NCBI GenBank assembly: GCA_015062685.1 | Contig: SUUE01000008.1 | Coordinates: forward strand, 33,667 to 97,666 | Origin: Coriobacteriaceae bacterium | GTDB taxonomy: Bacteria; Actinomycetota; Coriobacteriia; Coriobacteriales; Eggerthellaceae | Length of the DNA stretch: 64,000 nt | Reading direction: 5' to 3' | Shown here: piece by piece, positions 23,155 to 32,926 of the stretch | How positions within the stretch are numbered: the first letter of the stretch is position 1 | Layout: the number at the start of each line of letters is the position of its first letter | Position numbers and translations under genes: made by a program | The notes under the pieces: generated by a model | Told to the model about the DNA's origin: nothing | What the model saw: only the letters and a program-made list of their open reading frames with translations | The model's database searches: none

Positions 23155-24213
23155 CTACCTTTCGAAGCGGGTGCCGCGCGGCGCGCCGAGGAGGCGCGAG
23201 AACGTCTTCCTGAGCTTGGCGGGGTCGTGCCATGTGGGGCACTCGTCGTCGACGAGGTCGGTGAGCACGACGTGGGTGCCGCGTGCCTCGATCTTGGCGA
23301 TGTCGGAGTCGTTGATCCAGACGTCCCGGATATCGGGGTCGATGTTCGAGACAGGGTGCCTCATGGAATCGTGGGCGAGCATGTAGTCGATATGCCCCTC
23401 GGCGCCATGCGAGGCGATCGCCTCGAAATGGTCGAGGGCGGTCATCCCCCTGGTCTCGCCCTGCATGTCCGCGAGCGAGCACACGAACACGACGCGCGCG
23501 TCCGAATTTGCTATGGCATCGGTGATGCCGGGCACGAGGAGGTTCGGGATGATGGACGTGTACAGCGATCCGGGGCCGAGCACGATGAGGTCGGCTTGGC
23601 GTATGACCTCGAGTGCGGGCTCGTAGGCGAATATGCCGCCCTCCGCGTCGAGCGCAACCTTGCGCAGGGCGGTCCTCGAATGGTTCGCCACCGCCTGGCC
23701 CTTGAGCATGCGCCCGTCGCGCGTCTGCGCCACGAGGGTCACGCGGTCGAGCGTGGAGGGGTACACGTGCCCCCTCACGTTGAGGAGGCGCTCGCAGACG
23801 TCAATGGCTTGGGGGAACCCGCCGCTCGTAACTTCCAGGGCCGATAGCATGAGGTTGCCGAGCGTGTGGTTCTCGGCGAAACCGAAGCGCACCTTGAACG
23901 CCTGGGTGAGGGGATCGTCGGGGTTGCCGGCCATCGCCGTGATGCATTTGCGGATATCGCCCGGAGCGGTCGCGCCCGCCTGGTCGCGGAGGATGCCCGT
24001 AGAGCCGCCGTCGTCTGCCATGGCTACGACGGCCGACGTGTCGATGCCCATGGAGAGGAGCGTGCGGATGGAGACGGGCGCTCCCGTGCCGCCGCCGATG
24101 ACGACGGCCTTCGCGTAGCTCGGGCGCTCGTTAGCGTTGAGTTCGGGCAGTGCCGCGAACGCTGCGGTTGCGGACGGGTCGTGGCCGAAGGCCTCGGCTA
24201 TGAGGCCGCTCAT
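23155..24213 (-). CDS. yvcK: YvcK/CofD-like protein (gluconeogenesis factor)
   Basis: A 352-residue YvcK-family protein. The nucleotide-binding start AVVIGGGTGAPVSIRTLL (near 35) is followed by MADDGGSTGILRD and LGPGSLYTSIIPNLLV, both family hallmarks. YvcK proteins bind UDP-sugars and link central metabolism to envelope growth. Its ATG overlaps the rapZ stop by 4 nt (ATGA). About 30 residues precede the usual start of the family. Confidence 0.94.
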   Translation of the reverse strand: MSGLIAEAFGHDPSATAAFAALPELNANERPSYAKAVVIGGGTGAPVSIRTLLSMGIDTSAVVAMADDGGSTGILRDQAGATAPGDIRKCITAMAGNPDDPLTQAFKVRFGFAENHTLGNLMLSALEVTSGGFPQAIDVCERLLNVRGHVYPSTLDRVTLVAQTRDGRMLKGQAVANHSRTALRKVALDAEGGIFAYEPALEVIRQADLIVLGPGSLYTSIIPNLLVPGITDAIANSDARVVFVCSLADMQGETRGMTALDHFEAIASHGAEGHIDYMLAHDSMRHPVSNIDPDIRDVWINDSDIAKIEARGTHVVLTDLVDDECPTWHDPAKLRKTFSRLLGAPRGTRFER

Positions 24214-25166
24214 GCCGTTTCGCCGTCCGTTGCGTCTGCCATCGGGTCGGCCCCTACCAGCTCGCCGTCACCGCGAACGGCGAGTGCGAGGTCGCGGTGA
24301 GCGGTGCTCACGCGGTAGCCGCACGATTGCAGATAGTCGCCGGTGGCCTCGGCCAAGACGACGCTGCGGTGCTGGCCGCCCGTGCACCCCACGGCAATGG
24401 CGAGCTGCTGCTTACCTTCGGCGACGTAGCCGGGCATGACGCAGTCGAGCAGGTTCTTCCAGCGCTTGAGGAACGACTCGGTCATGCTGTTATAGAGCAC
24501 GTAGTCGCGAACTTTCTGGTCGAGGCCCGTCATCGTTCGCATTACGGGGTCGTAGAAGGGGTTGGGGAGGAACCTCACGTCGATCACGAGGTCGGCGTCG
24601 AGCGGTGCTCCGTGCTTGAACCCGAACGAGTACACGGAGACCGACAGCCCCGCCTGCTCGGCGCCCGTGTCGTAGGCGCTCTTGAGCTTCGCGCGCAGTT
24701 CTGCGGGCAAGAGGTTCGTCGTGTCGACGATGACGTTCGCGCTGTTGCGGATGTCTCGCAGGAGCGAGCGCTCGCGCTCGATGCCGGTGAGGATGGTGGC
24801 TCCGTCGGAGCAGAGCGGGTGGCGTCTCCTGCTTGATTTGTAGCGCGCGACGAGCTTGTCGTCCTCGGCATCGAGGAAGAGGACGCTCGTCGTGACGCCT
24901 GCCTCGCGCATGTGCTCTATCACGTCCCTCACGCTTATGAAGAACGCGCGCGAACGCGCGTCGCAGACGATGGCGATGCGCAGGGCCTCGTCTTCGTTCA
25001 TGGCCTGGGCGCGCGTGACCTGCACGAGCTCCTCGATGAGAGACGGCGGCAGGTTGTCTACGCAGTAGTAGCCCAGGTCCTCGAAAACGTGCATGGCTTC
25101 GGTTCTGCCCGCGCCGCTCATTCCGCTTATGATGACGAGCTCGGGCATGTTCTTGATGTCGGCCAT
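24210..25166 (-). CDS. rapZ: RNase adapter/nucleotide-binding protein RapZ
   Basis: A 318-residue RapZ homologue. Its N-terminal P-loop GMSGAGRTEAM carries Arg where proteobacteria have Lys, as is usual in actinobacteria. FEDLGYYCVDNLPPSLI follows. The C-terminal domain has RFLPNPFYDP and the conserved GCTGGQHRSV. In E. coli RapZ binds GlmZ/GlmY RNA to control amino-sugar synthesis; in Gram-positives its role is less clear. ATG 25166 has AGGAGGC 5 nt upstream. It lies 24 bp after uvrC and overlaps yvcK by 4 nt. Confidence 0.95.
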   Translation of the reverse strand: MADIKNMPELVIISGMSGAGRTEAMHVFEDLGYYCVDNLPPSLIEELVQVTRAQAMNEDEALRIAIVCDARSRAFFISVRDVIEHMREAGVTTSVLFLDAEDDKLVARYKSSRRRHPLCSDGATILTGIERERSLLRDIRNSANVIVDTTNLLPAELRAKLKSAYDTGAEQAGLSVSVYSFGFKHGAPLDADLVIDVRFLPNPFYDPVMRTMTGLDQKVRDYVLYNSMTESFLKRWKNLLDCVMPGYVAEGKQQLAIAVGCTGGQHRSVVLAEATGDYLQSCGYRVSTAHRDLALAVRGDGELVGADPMADATDGETA

Positions 25167-25190
25167 CGATGCCTCCTGATGCGACAATCG

Positions 25191-27116
25191 TCAGTTAGTC
25201 TGCTCATTATACTGCTGCAAGACGAGGTAGACTTCTTCGGCCACCGACGCCGGTATGGAGGGTGCGGCCTTCAGCTCGTCGAGCGTTGCGGCGCGAAGCG
25301 CCTTGAACGACTTGAAGTGCTTCATGAGCGCCTTCTTGCGCACCGGCCCGAGTCCCTCGACGTCGTCGAGGATGCTCGCGGTCATGCCCTTTCCGCGCAG
25401 CTCGCGGTGGAACGTGATGGCGAAGCGGTGCGCCTCGTCGCGCACCTGCTTGACGAGGTAGAGCGACGCCGAGCCGCTCGGCAGGACGACGGGGCCCGTA
25501 TCCTGCCAGGTAACGAAGAGCTCCTCGTCGCGTTTCGCGAGGCCGCAGAGCGCGATGTCGTCGCGGTGCATCTCCTCGAACATCTCCACTGCGGCGCTGA
25601 GCTGCGGTTTGCCGCCGTCGAGGATGATGAGGTCGGGCTTCGAGCCGAAGCGCTCGTCTGCCATGCGCTCGTCCGAGTAGCGCCGCCGCATGACCTCCTG
25701 CATGCTCAGGAAGTCGTTGGCCTCGTCGAGGGGCGTCTTGATCTTGAACCTGCGGTACTGCGATTTGTCGGGCTTGCCGTTCGTGAACACGACCATCGAG
25801 GCAACCGTGTAGCTGCCGTGGATCGTCGAGATGTCGAAGCACTCGATGCGCATGGGCGGCGCTGGCAGGGCGAGAGCACTCTCGAGCTGCAGCAGGGCAT
25901 CGTTCGCGCGCTGGTCCTCGTAACTCGTGCGCACCTTGTAGCGGAGCAGCGTGTGCCTCGCGTTTTTTTCCGCGAGCTCGAGCAGTTCGTGCTTCTCGCC
26001 TTTGAGCGGCGCGGAGAAGCGCACCTTGGCGCCGTGTGCGCTCGACAGCTTCTCGGTCAGCCATGCCGCAATGGTCTCTGAGTCCTCGGGGAGGTCCCTC
26101 ACGATCACCTCGCGCGGTATCGATGCGGTGGCGTCGTAGTAGCGCAGCAGGAACGCGCGCAGCAGGTCGTCGTCGGGCACGTCGTTGCCGCGGTTCAGGA
26201 TGAATTCGTTCGAGTTCGAGATGCGCCCCTCGCGCACGATGAACACGTGCACGCCCGCGATGGTCTCCTCGCGGAATATTCCGATGACGTCGGCGTTCAT
26301 GTCGCGCGAGGAGACGGCGTGCTGCTTGTCCTCGAGGCTTCGCATGGCATCGATCCGCTCCTTGAGGCGTCCCGCGCGTTCGAAGTCGAGCTCCTCGGCC
26401 GCCTGCATCATCTCCGCCGTCATCTCGTCGATGAACTCGTTGCGGTTGCCCTCCAGGAAGCGGAGGACGCGGTTGACGTTCTCGCGGTATTCCTCGGGCG
26501 TCACGTTGCCGAAGCATGCGCCCGGGCCAAGCCCCACGTGCGCGTCGAAACAGGGCCTCAGGGCCTTCGCAGAGGACAGGAACGCGTCGATCTCGCCCTT
26601 GTCCATCTTGCGCTTGAGGCGCCGCCATTCCGCGCAAGACGCGGCGCAGATGGGCACGATACGGCGCACGGCGTCCAGCACGATGCGGGCTGACCTGCTG
26701 TCCGTGTAGGGGCCGAAGTACTTCGTGCCCTTTTTGTGCTTCTCGCGGGTGTACTTGATGGCGGGGAAGACGTCGTCCAACGTCACCGCGATGAAGGGGT
26801 ACGACTTGTCGTCCTTGAAGTCCGCGTTGAAGAACGGCGCGTGCTGGTTGATAAGGTTCTTCTCGAGAACGAGCGATTCGTGCTCGTTCTCGACCACGAT
26901 GTATTCGAACGAATCGATGGCGTCCACGAGGAGGGGGATCTTCGCGCGGTCATCCTGGAAGTTCACGTATTGACGCATGCGCGCGCGGAGCTGCTTGGCC
27001 TTGCCGACGTATATCACGTCGCCGGAAGCGTCTTTCCACAGGTAAACGCCGGGGAGCGTGGGCACCTCGTCGAGCTCGCGCTTCAGGCGTTCGATCTTCT
27101 TGTCGAGCGTCTCCAT
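25191..27116 (-). CDS. uvrC: Excinuclease ABC subunit C
   Basis: A 641-residue UvrC, the dual-incision nuclease of nucleotide excision repair. The N-terminal GIY-YIG domain is visible (PGVYLWKDASGDVIYVGKA near 22), then a UvrBC-interaction segment (EELDFERAGRLKERIDAM), the RNase H-like endonuclease domain (IECFDISTIHGS) and a C-terminal helix-hairpin-helix region (LDDVEGLGPVRKKALMKHF). ATG 27116 is chosen over GTG 27122 because GGAG lies 7 nt upstream of the ATG. It is near the head of the uvrC-rapZ-yvcK-whiA block. Confidence 0.97.
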   Translation of the reverse strand: METLDKKIERLKRELDEVPTLPGVYLWKDASGDVIYVGKAKQLRARMRQYVNFQDDRAKIPLLVDAIDSFEYIVVENEHESLVLEKNLINQHAPFFNADFKDDKSYPFIAVTLDDVFPAIKYTREKHKKGTKYFGPYTDSRSARIVLDAVRRIVPICAASCAEWRRLKRKMDKGEIDAFLSSAKALRPCFDAHVGLGPGACFGNVTPEEYRENVNRVLRFLEGNRNEFIDEMTAEMMQAAEELDFERAGRLKERIDAMRSLEDKQHAVSSRDMNADVIGIFREETIAGVHVFIVREGRISNSNEFILNRGNDVPDDDLLRAFLLRYYDATASIPREVIVRDLPEDSETIAAWLTEKLSSAHGAKVRFSAPLKGEKHELLELAEKNARHTLLRYKVRTSYEDQRANDALLQLESALALPAPPMRIECFDISTIHGSYTVASMVVFTNGKPDKSQYRRFKIKTPLDEANDFLSMQEVMRRRYSDERMADERFGSKPDLIILDGGKPQLSAAVEMFEEMHRDDIALCGLAKRDEELFVTWQDTGPVVLPSGSASLYLVKQVRDEAHRFAITFHRELRGKGMTASILDDVEGLGPVRKKALMKHFKSFKALRAATLDELKAAPSIPASVAEEVYLVLQQYNEQTN

Positions 27117-27129
27117 GGGCACGGCTCCG

Positions 27130-27816
27130 CTAGAGTTCCGTCACGGTCTTCGCGGTCATCATGTTGTTGGGCGAAAGGATGATCACCTTCGCCTCGCCCG
27201 GCGAAGGCGAGTCCGCGTAGAACACGGACCCCACGTATTCGCCGTTGCTGTTGATGGCGGCGTCGCATGCGTAGATGACGAGGTCCACGTCATGTATATA
27301 CGAGTCCTTGAGCAACTGGTCCTCGAGGACGGCCACGATCATGTCGACGGAATGGTCCCGAAGGTACACCACGTTCTTCTTCATCTCGGCGAATTGGTAG
27401 GCGCCGTGCAGCGAAAACACGCCGATGCGCTTGCCGCCGCAGAGAAGGATCTCGGGCTCGCTGTAGCGGCCCGCGTCGTCCGTGCTGATGACGAGGACGT
27501 CCGCGTTCTTCCCCTGGTAGGAATCGGCGACTTCCTTCGCGGATACGGGAACGAACGCGTCGTCCTCGCCCCTCTTCTGCTTGGGGGCGTTCGGGTCTGC
27601 GTCGATGATCTGCGCGACTTCGGCCGGGCGGGGGAGGACTCCGTCGTAGGCAACAACCGTGTAATCTTCCATCTCGCCGACGTAGTCGTCGATATGGACG
27701 GCGGCAATGTTCCAGTTATGCCCTATGAGGATGTACCACCCCATGGCAATTGCAACGCCGACGCCCAGCACGAGGAGCATGGCGAGGGCGATTCTTTCAC
27801 GCGTGCGCTTTTCCAT
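27130..27816 (-). CDS. Membrane-anchored protein of unknown function
   Basis: A 228-residue protein with a short basic N-terminus (MEKRTRER), one hydrophobic helix (IALAMLLVLGVGVAIAMGW) and a roughly 200-residue extracytoplasmic domain. The domain alternates beta and alpha (YTVVAYDGVLP, DVLVISTDD, KRIGVFSLHGAYQF, VDMIVAVLEDQ, VDLVIYACD). The pattern recalls a Rossmann- or phosphoesterase-like fold, but no catalytic motif is clear. It ends 13 bp before uvrC and is probably cotranscribed. A TGC-TATACA extended -10 (27835-27826 on the minus strand) lies so close that the mRNA could be nearly leaderless. Confidence 0.65.
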   Translation of the reverse strand: MEKRTRERIALAMLLVLGVGVAIAMGWYILIGHNWNIAAVHIDDYVGEMEDYTVVAYDGVLPRPAEVAQIIDADPNAPKQKRGEDDAFVPVSAKEVADSYQGKNADVLVISTDDAGRYSEPEILLCGGKRIGVFSLHGAYQFAEMKKNVVYLRDHSVDMIVAVLEDQLLKDSYIHDVDLVIYACDAAINSNGEYVGSVFYADSPSPGEAKVIILSPNNMMTAKTVTEL

Positions 27817-27904
27817 ACGGGGTATTGTATAGCAAGCTCGTTGTTGGGGCGTGTGCGGCGTCCACTCGCACTGCCGCACCAATAAAGAACCTGATTTGTT
27901 AGAG

Positions 27905-27910
27905 TATACT
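27905..27910 (+). promoter_or_regulatory. Candidate -10 of the gap promoter
   Basis: TATACT lies 50 bp upstream of the gap start. No convincing -35 is present at 16-18 bp. This is the only -10-like sequence in the divergent region that points towards gap. Confidence 0.3.
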
Positions 27911-27917
27911 GTCGTAA

Positions 27918-28961
<1,044 letters not shown>

Positions 28962-28964
28962 AGA

Positions 28965-28990
28965 ATACGGCGGTCTAAGGGCCGCCGTAT
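28965..28990 (+). terminator. Hairpin just after gap
   Basis: ATACGGCGG (28965-28973) pairs with CCGCCGTAT (28982-28990) 3 bp after the gap stop codon. There is no T tract, so it may stabilise the gap 3' end or attenuate transcription into pgk, not fully terminate. Confidence 0.6.
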
Positions 28991-29001
28991 CTGTTGATGC
29001 T

Positions 29002-29105
29002 GCGGGCGCCTGTGGCACCTGAACTTGCCCTTCAAGCCTGCGCGCATGGCCGAAAGGCCAATGCGCTTGGGTTTCAGGCAAACCTCAGGCACCACGGGCG
29101 CCCGC
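29002..29105 (+). other. Large structured RNA hairpin between gap and pgk
   Basis: A roughly 104-nt imperfect palindrome. The outer arms 29002-29022 and 29085-29105 pair at 19 of 21 positions (one G-U). A middle stem TTGCC (29025-29029) pairs with GGCAA (29077-29081). The apex GCGCAT-GGCC (29042-29051) pairs with GGCC and ATGCGC (29056-29066, one bulged A) around a GAAA tetraloop at 29052-29055. The GNRA loop and G-U pair suggest selection as RNA, for example as a processing, stability or attenuation element. It ends 40 nt before pgk. A palindromic mobile element remains possible. Confidence 0.6.
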
Positions 29106-29145
29106 GCTGACTTTTGAGAACCTACGACTTCGGAAGGCTGATTGT

Positions 29146-30324
29146 ATGAAAACCATTCGGGATTTGAATGCTCAAGGCAAGCGCGTGCTCGTGCGCGTGG
29201 ACTTCAACGTGCCTGTCAAGGATGGCGTGGTAACCGACGACACGCGCATTCGCGCAGCGCTCCCGACGATCCAGAAGCTCATCGACGACGGCGCGCGCGT
29301 CGTGCTCATGAGCCATCGCGGGCGCCCGAGCGGTGAGGGCTTCGAGGAGGAGTTCTCGCTTCGCCCCGCGGCCCTGCACCTGGCAGAGGTTCTCGGCAAG
29401 CCCGTTTCCTTCGCTTCCGACATTGCGGGCGAGGATGCGCAGATGAAGGCCGCCGCCCTCAAGGACGGCGACGTCCTCATCGTCGAGAACCTGCGCTTCG
29501 ACAAGCGGGAGAAAAAGAACGACCCCGCGTTCTGCGAGGAGCTGGCCAAGCTCGGCGACGTCTACGTCAACGACGCGTTCGGCACGGCGCACCGCGCGCA
29601 CGCTTCCACCGCGGGCGTCGCGGCCCTGCTGCCGGCCTATGCGGGTTATCTCATGGAGAAGGAGGTCGGCACGCTCACGGGCATGCTCGACGACCCCAAG
29701 CGTCCGTTCTGCGCGATCCTCGGCGGTTCCAAGGTTTCCGACAAGATCCAGGTGATCGATGCGCTCATGGACAAGTGCGACACGCTGATCATCGGCGGCG
29801 GTATGTGCTTCACGTTCCTGCTGGCGCAAGGCTACTCGGTGGGAACGTCGCTCAAGGAGGACGACTGGGTCGAGCGCGCTGCCCAGATGATCGAGAAGGC
29901 GAAGGAGAAGGGCGTCAAGCTGCTCCTGCCGGTGGACGTGGTGTGCGCCGACAAGTTCGCGGAGGATGCCAACACGAAGACGGTGGGCGTCGATGCGATT
30001 CCCGACGACATGATGGGCCTCGACATCGGCCCCGAGACCGTCAAGGTATACGCTGAAGCCATCGCGGAGGCCAAGACCGTGTTCTGGAACGGCCCGATGG
30101 GCGTCTTCGAGATGGACGCGTTCGCCGTCGGCACGCGCGACGTTGCCCTGGCGGTGGCCGACAACGCTGAGGCCGACACCATCATCGGCGGCGGCGACAG
30201 CGTGGCGGCGGTCAACAAGTTCGACCTGGGTGCGCGCATGACGTTCATCTCCACGGGCGGCGGCGCCTCCATGGAGCTCGTCGAGGGCAAGGAGCTGCCC
30301 GGCGTCGTTGCGCTTCAAAACTAA
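29146..30324 (+). CDS. pgk: Phosphoglycerate kinase
   Basis: A 392-residue PGK that makes ATP from 1,3-bisphosphoglycerate. Family motifs: [11 protein letters not shown] near 18, SHRGRPSG near 55, [16 protein letters not shown] near 160, a KVSDKI segment near 195, and the C-terminal nucleotide-binding [11 protein letters not shown] and [16 protein letters not shown] 29146 follows CGGAAGG. It is second in gap-pgk-tpiA. Confidence 0.97.
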   Translation: MKTIRDLNAQGKRVLVRVDFNVPVKDGVVTDDTRIRAALPTIQKLIDDGARVVLMSHRGRPSGEGFEEEFSLRPAALHLAEVLGKPVSFASDIAGEDAQMKAAALKDGDVLIVENLRFDKREKKNDPAFCEELAKLGDVYVNDAFGTAHRAHASTAGVAALLPAYAGYLMEKEVGTLTGMLDDPKRPFCAILGGSKVSDKIQVIDALMDKCDTLIIGGGMCFTFLLAQGYSVGTSLKEDDWVERAAQMIEKAKEKGVKLLLPVDVVCADKFAEDANTKTVGVDAIPDDMMGLDIGPETVKVYAEAIAEAKTVFWNGPMGVFEMDAFAVGTRDVALAVADNAEADTIIGGGDSVAAVNKFDLGARMTFISTGGGASMELVEGKELPGVVALQN

Positions 30325-30351
30325 CGTTGCTTTCGGAAAGAAGGGGATGAT

Positions 30352-31125
30352 ATGACTCGTAAACGGCTCATGGCGGGTAACTGGAAGATGAACAAGACGA
30401 TCGGCGAGGCCGTCGTCCTGGCCCAGGAGATCTGCAACCAGTACGAGGAGAAATGGGACGACGCATGCGATGTTGTCGTGTGCCCGCCGTTCGTCGATCT
30501 GAAGCCCGCTAAGACGGTCTTCGAATTCGATCGCGTGCCCATTGGCGTGGGAGCGCAGAACGTGCACTGGGAGGAGTCTGGCGCCTTTACGGGCGAGATC
30601 TCCGTTCCCATGCTCAAGGAAATCGGGTGCGAGTGGTGCATCATCGGCCACTCCGAGAGGCGCGGATACTTCGGAGAGACGAACGAAGAGGTGAACAAGA
30701 AGGCCAAGGCGCTCATCGCAGGGCAGATCAAGCCGATCATCTGCGTCGGAGAATCCCTGGCGGTGCGCGACGAGGGCACGACCCTTGATTTCGTGACGGC
30801 TCAGGTCATAGCCGCGTTTGCTGGCATCGACGCCGCGCAGGCCGTCAAGTGCGTCGTGGCGTACGAGCCCATCTGGGCTATCGGCACGGGCCGCACGGCC
30901 ACGCCCGAGCAGGCGCAGGAAGTGTGCGCCGCCATTCGCGCGACGCTCGCGGAGCTTTTCGGCCAGGCGACCGCCGACGAGATGCGCGTGCTCTACGGCG
31001 GCTCCATGAACCCGGGCAACGTCGACCTGCTGATCGCGCAGCCCGACATCGACGGCGGTCTTATCGGCGGCGCGGCGTTGAAGAAGGAGTCCTTCGTCCA
31101 GCTCATCGAGGCCTGCCTGAAGTAG
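30352..31125 (+). CDS. tpiA: Triosephosphate isomerase
   Basis: A 257-residue TIM barrel interconverting dihydroxyacetone phosphate and glyceraldehyde 3-phosphate. It has GNWKMNKT at the start (catalytic Lys), IIGHSERRGYFGE (catalytic His), VVAYEPIWAIGTGRTA (catalytic Glu and loop 6) and YGGSMNPGN near the end. ATG 30352 follows AAGAAGGGGATGAT, the same leader form as at 7754. It is last in the glycolytic set, 27 bp after pgk. Confidence 0.97.
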   Translation: MTRKRLMAGNWKMNKTIGEAVVLAQEICNQYEEKWDDACDVVVCPPFVDLKPAKTVFEFDRVPIGVGAQNVHWEESGAFTGEISVPMLKEIGCEWCIIGHSERRGYFGETNEEVNKKAKALIAGQIKPIICVGESLAVRDEGTTLDFVTAQVIAAFAGIDAAQAVKCVVAYEPIWAIGTGRTATPEQAQEVCAAIRATLAELFGQATADEMRVLYGGSMNPGNVDLLIAQPDIDGGLIGGAALKKESFVQLIEACLK

Positions 31126-31180
31126 GCGTTTTAGGTGCGTAGCGGCATAGCCTGCTGCTGAGCAGGAAGCGCAGCCGAAG

Positions 31181-31212
31181 AAGGGGTGTCGACACCGGTC
31201 GGCGCCCCTTTT
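31181..31212 (+). terminator. Terminator after tpiA
   Basis: AAGGGG (31181-31186) pairs with CCCCTT (31205-31210), with an inner TGTCGACA self-complementary loop and a T run TTTT at the 3' end. Confidence 0.65.
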
Positions 31213-31341
31213 CATATCGCACCGGTCCCCAGGGTGTTGTTCGCCGCCTTGTCGATGGGCGGGTCGGGGCCATGCGGGGTTTTAGGCGAGCCTCCGGGGG
31301 TTCCGCCCTCAATTCTTCAATCCAACAAATTAGGCTTTCGT

Positions 31342-31520
31342 GGCAGGGTTTGCCGCTAGTCTGAAGCGCAATTATCAGACTAGGGCGTGAAACGGCCAAT
31401 GGGACATCAGACTAAGGCACAATCCTGCCAGAGCGCTTCAGAATAGAGCTGAATCGTGTCATGAAACGCTGAAATCACGGATCAAACGCGCCGATTTTCA
31501 GACTAGCGAGGAATCCTGCC
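31342..31520 (+). repeat. Composite repeat element, copy A: five 24-bp units
   Basis: Five 24-bp units start TTCAGA or ATCAGA, carry a variable middle often with AG at positions 9-10, and mostly end in AATCCTGCC or a close variant. The first (31342-31365) is inverted. The next four are direct: 31374-31397, 31406-31429, 31437-31460 and 31497-31520. Unit starts are 32, 32, 31 and 60 bp apart, close to whole numbers of helical turns. The gap before the last unit contains a second conserved block (GAAAC, then GAAATC and CGGAT). The same architecture recurs in opposite orientation at 50712-50902. This element fills most of the 577-bp stretch between tpiA and tRNA-Leu; no gene is supported there. 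Confidence 0.8.
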
Positions 31521-31671
31521 ATGTTAGCGAGGCCGAGAAGGAAAGCGCGCGAAGTGGCTCAAGAAGGCGGCGTGGCGTGGCGGTCCGGCGGCGACGATGC
31601 GCTGAAGCGTCAACACCAAACGCTCTATAGACCGCGCTTCGAATGTAGGGAAATAGCTACAGGAAAAAGAA

Positions 31672-31693
31672 AAGCCGCCCGATTGGGCGGCTT
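31672..31693 (-). terminator. Terminator of tRNA-Leu
   Basis: AAGCCGCCC (31672-31680), loop GATT, GGGCGGCTT (31685-31693). Read on the minus strand it follows the tRNA by 9 nt and runs into a T-rich tract. Confidence 0.85.
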
Positions 31694-31702
31694 CTTTCTT
31701 TC

Positions 31703-31793
31703 TGGTGTCGGAGGCGGGACTTGAACCCGCATGCCCGTAGGTGTGGGCACTAGCACCTCAAGCTAGCGCGTCTGCCAATTCCGCCACTCCGAC
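31703..31793 (-). tRNA. tRNA-Leu (anticodon GAG)
   Basis: A class II tRNA of 91 nt including an encoded CCA. Acceptor GTCGGAG pairs with CTCCGAC, followed by A and CCA. The D-arm contains TTGGCAGA, the anticodon stem CTAGC/GCTAG encloses the loop TTGAGGT, the variable arm is long, and the T-loop is GTTCAAGTC. The anticodon GAG reads CUC/CUU leucine codons. Confidence 0.95.
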
Positions 31794-31857
31794 GAAGTGC
31801 TGCGTGAGCAACGTCCGTTATTCTAGCCGAACATCTCACGCTTGGGAAGGGGGAATT

Positions 31858-32115
31858 TTAACCAATTCCCAAAATGCTGCCGTGAGGGTAAACGAACATC
31901 AGAGCAATGAGCACGACGAAGAAAACGACGGCAAGCACGATGGTGATGCGGTCGAGGTTCTTCTCTACGATGCTCGTGCCCTGGTTCCCGTAGAACGAGC
32001 TCGAAATCATATCCGAGATGCCCGTGCCCTTACCGGAATGCAGCAGGATGAACACGATGAGCCCCGCTCCCGAAACGAACAGGAGAAGGAGGCATATGAT
32101 AAGTAGTGGTGACAC
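31858..32115 (-). CDS. secG: Preprotein translocase subunit SecG
   Basis: An 85-residue protein with two hydrophobic helices (LLIICLLLLFVSGAGLIVFI and ITIVLAVVFFVVLIALMFV) joined by a loop with LLHSGKGTGISDM, the SecG pattern. It is an accessory subunit of the SecYEG channel. The start is GTG 32115 with GGAG 7 nt upstream. The gene often follows gap-pgk-tpiA in Gram-positives; here a tRNA and a repeat intervene and the strand is reversed. Confidence 0.92.
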   Translation of the reverse strand: MSPLLIICLLLLFVSGAGLIVFILLHSGKGTGISDMISSSFYGNQGTSIVEKNLDRITIVLAVVFFVVLIALMFVYPHGSILGIG

Positions 32116-32230
32116 AGTTACACTCCACTTCGTTTAACGTACAGTCGCAAGTTCCAAATTATACGTGACAGCTGCGAGAATGAGAAGCCCCAATCGACAC
32201 TACACATATTCTGTAGCATTGGCATGGGCG

Positions 32231-32923
32231 CTAGAGAAGGCTCACCAGGTCCGTTAGAACGGGGATCTTCTCGTACGGGCAATCGGCGAGCACGCTGTTG
32301 CGGTCTATGATGACGGGCCTTATGCCCGAACGCTCCGCACCGACCCCGTCTGCTTCTGGCAGGTCGCCGACGTGCACGGCATCGCCGGGTTTGACGCCCA
32401 TGCGCTCGAGTGCGATCTCGAAGATCGCGCGGTCGGGCTTGCGGTAGCCTACCGCCGCAGAGGCAATGACCTCATCGAAATAGGGGAGGAGCCCCAAGCT
32501 CCTGAAAAGGTTCTCGAGGGTGGCGTCCCAGTTGGATACGACGCCGAGCCTGAAGCCGCGCCGCTTTAACCCCTGCAGGCAGGCTTCGACATCGGGGTAG
32601 AGCGTCCAGTTCTCGGGCAGAAGGTACTCGTCGTATACGGCTTGGCAGAGCTCGGGCACGCCGTCCCTGATGCCGCAGTAGTCCGCCATCATCGCGTACA
32701 TGTCGAGCCAGATCTGCACCGCGCGCTCGTGGACGCACCAGAAGTCGCCGTCGCGCAGGTACTCGGATTGGTAATACGCATCCACGTCGGCCATGCAGGG
32801 CTCTACGTCGCGCACCGTGATGGCGTGCCCCATACGCGCGGCGACCCGCGCGAACACCTCGGGGACGGGAGGGTCTGCGAAGATCAGGGTTTGGCCCACG
32901 TCGAAGAAGACCGCTTCAGCCAT
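32231..32923 (-). CDS. HAD-superfamily hydrolase
   Basis: A 230-residue HAD hydrolase with a helical cap. Motif I is FFDVGQTLIF, where the second acidic residue of DxD is replaced by DVG. Motif II is VVSNWD, motif III is the Lys in GYRKPDRAIFE, and motif IV is HVGDLPEAD. The DxGxT form and GDLPEAD resemble HDHD3/YjjG-type phosphatases. It begins 3 bp after the TerC gene stop, so the two are probably translationally linked. The substrate is unknown. Confidence 0.8.
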   Translation of the reverse strand: MAEAVFFDVGQTLIFADPPVPEVFARVAARMGHAITVRDVEPCMADVDAYYQSEYLRDGDFWCVHERAVQIWLDMYAMMADYCGIRDGVPELCQAVYDEYLLPENWTLYPDVEACLQGLKRRGFRLGVVSNWDATLENLFRSLGLLPYFDEVIASAAVGYRKPDRAIFEIALERMGVKPGDAVHVGDLPEADGVGAERSGIRPVIIDRNSVLADCPYEKIPVLTDLVSLL

Positions 32924-32926
32924 GGC

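Noticed and set aside
31342..31520. CRISPR array
   Set aside because: The units are diverged, one is inverted, the spacers are only 7-8 nt (one gap is 36 nt) and the spacer following the third direct unit is itself conserved between copies. No cas genes are nearby.
31521..31724. 67-codon plus-strand frame between the repeat and tRNA-Leu
   Set aside because: It runs into the tRNA gene and its terminator and is very Arg-rich, typical of a chance frame.
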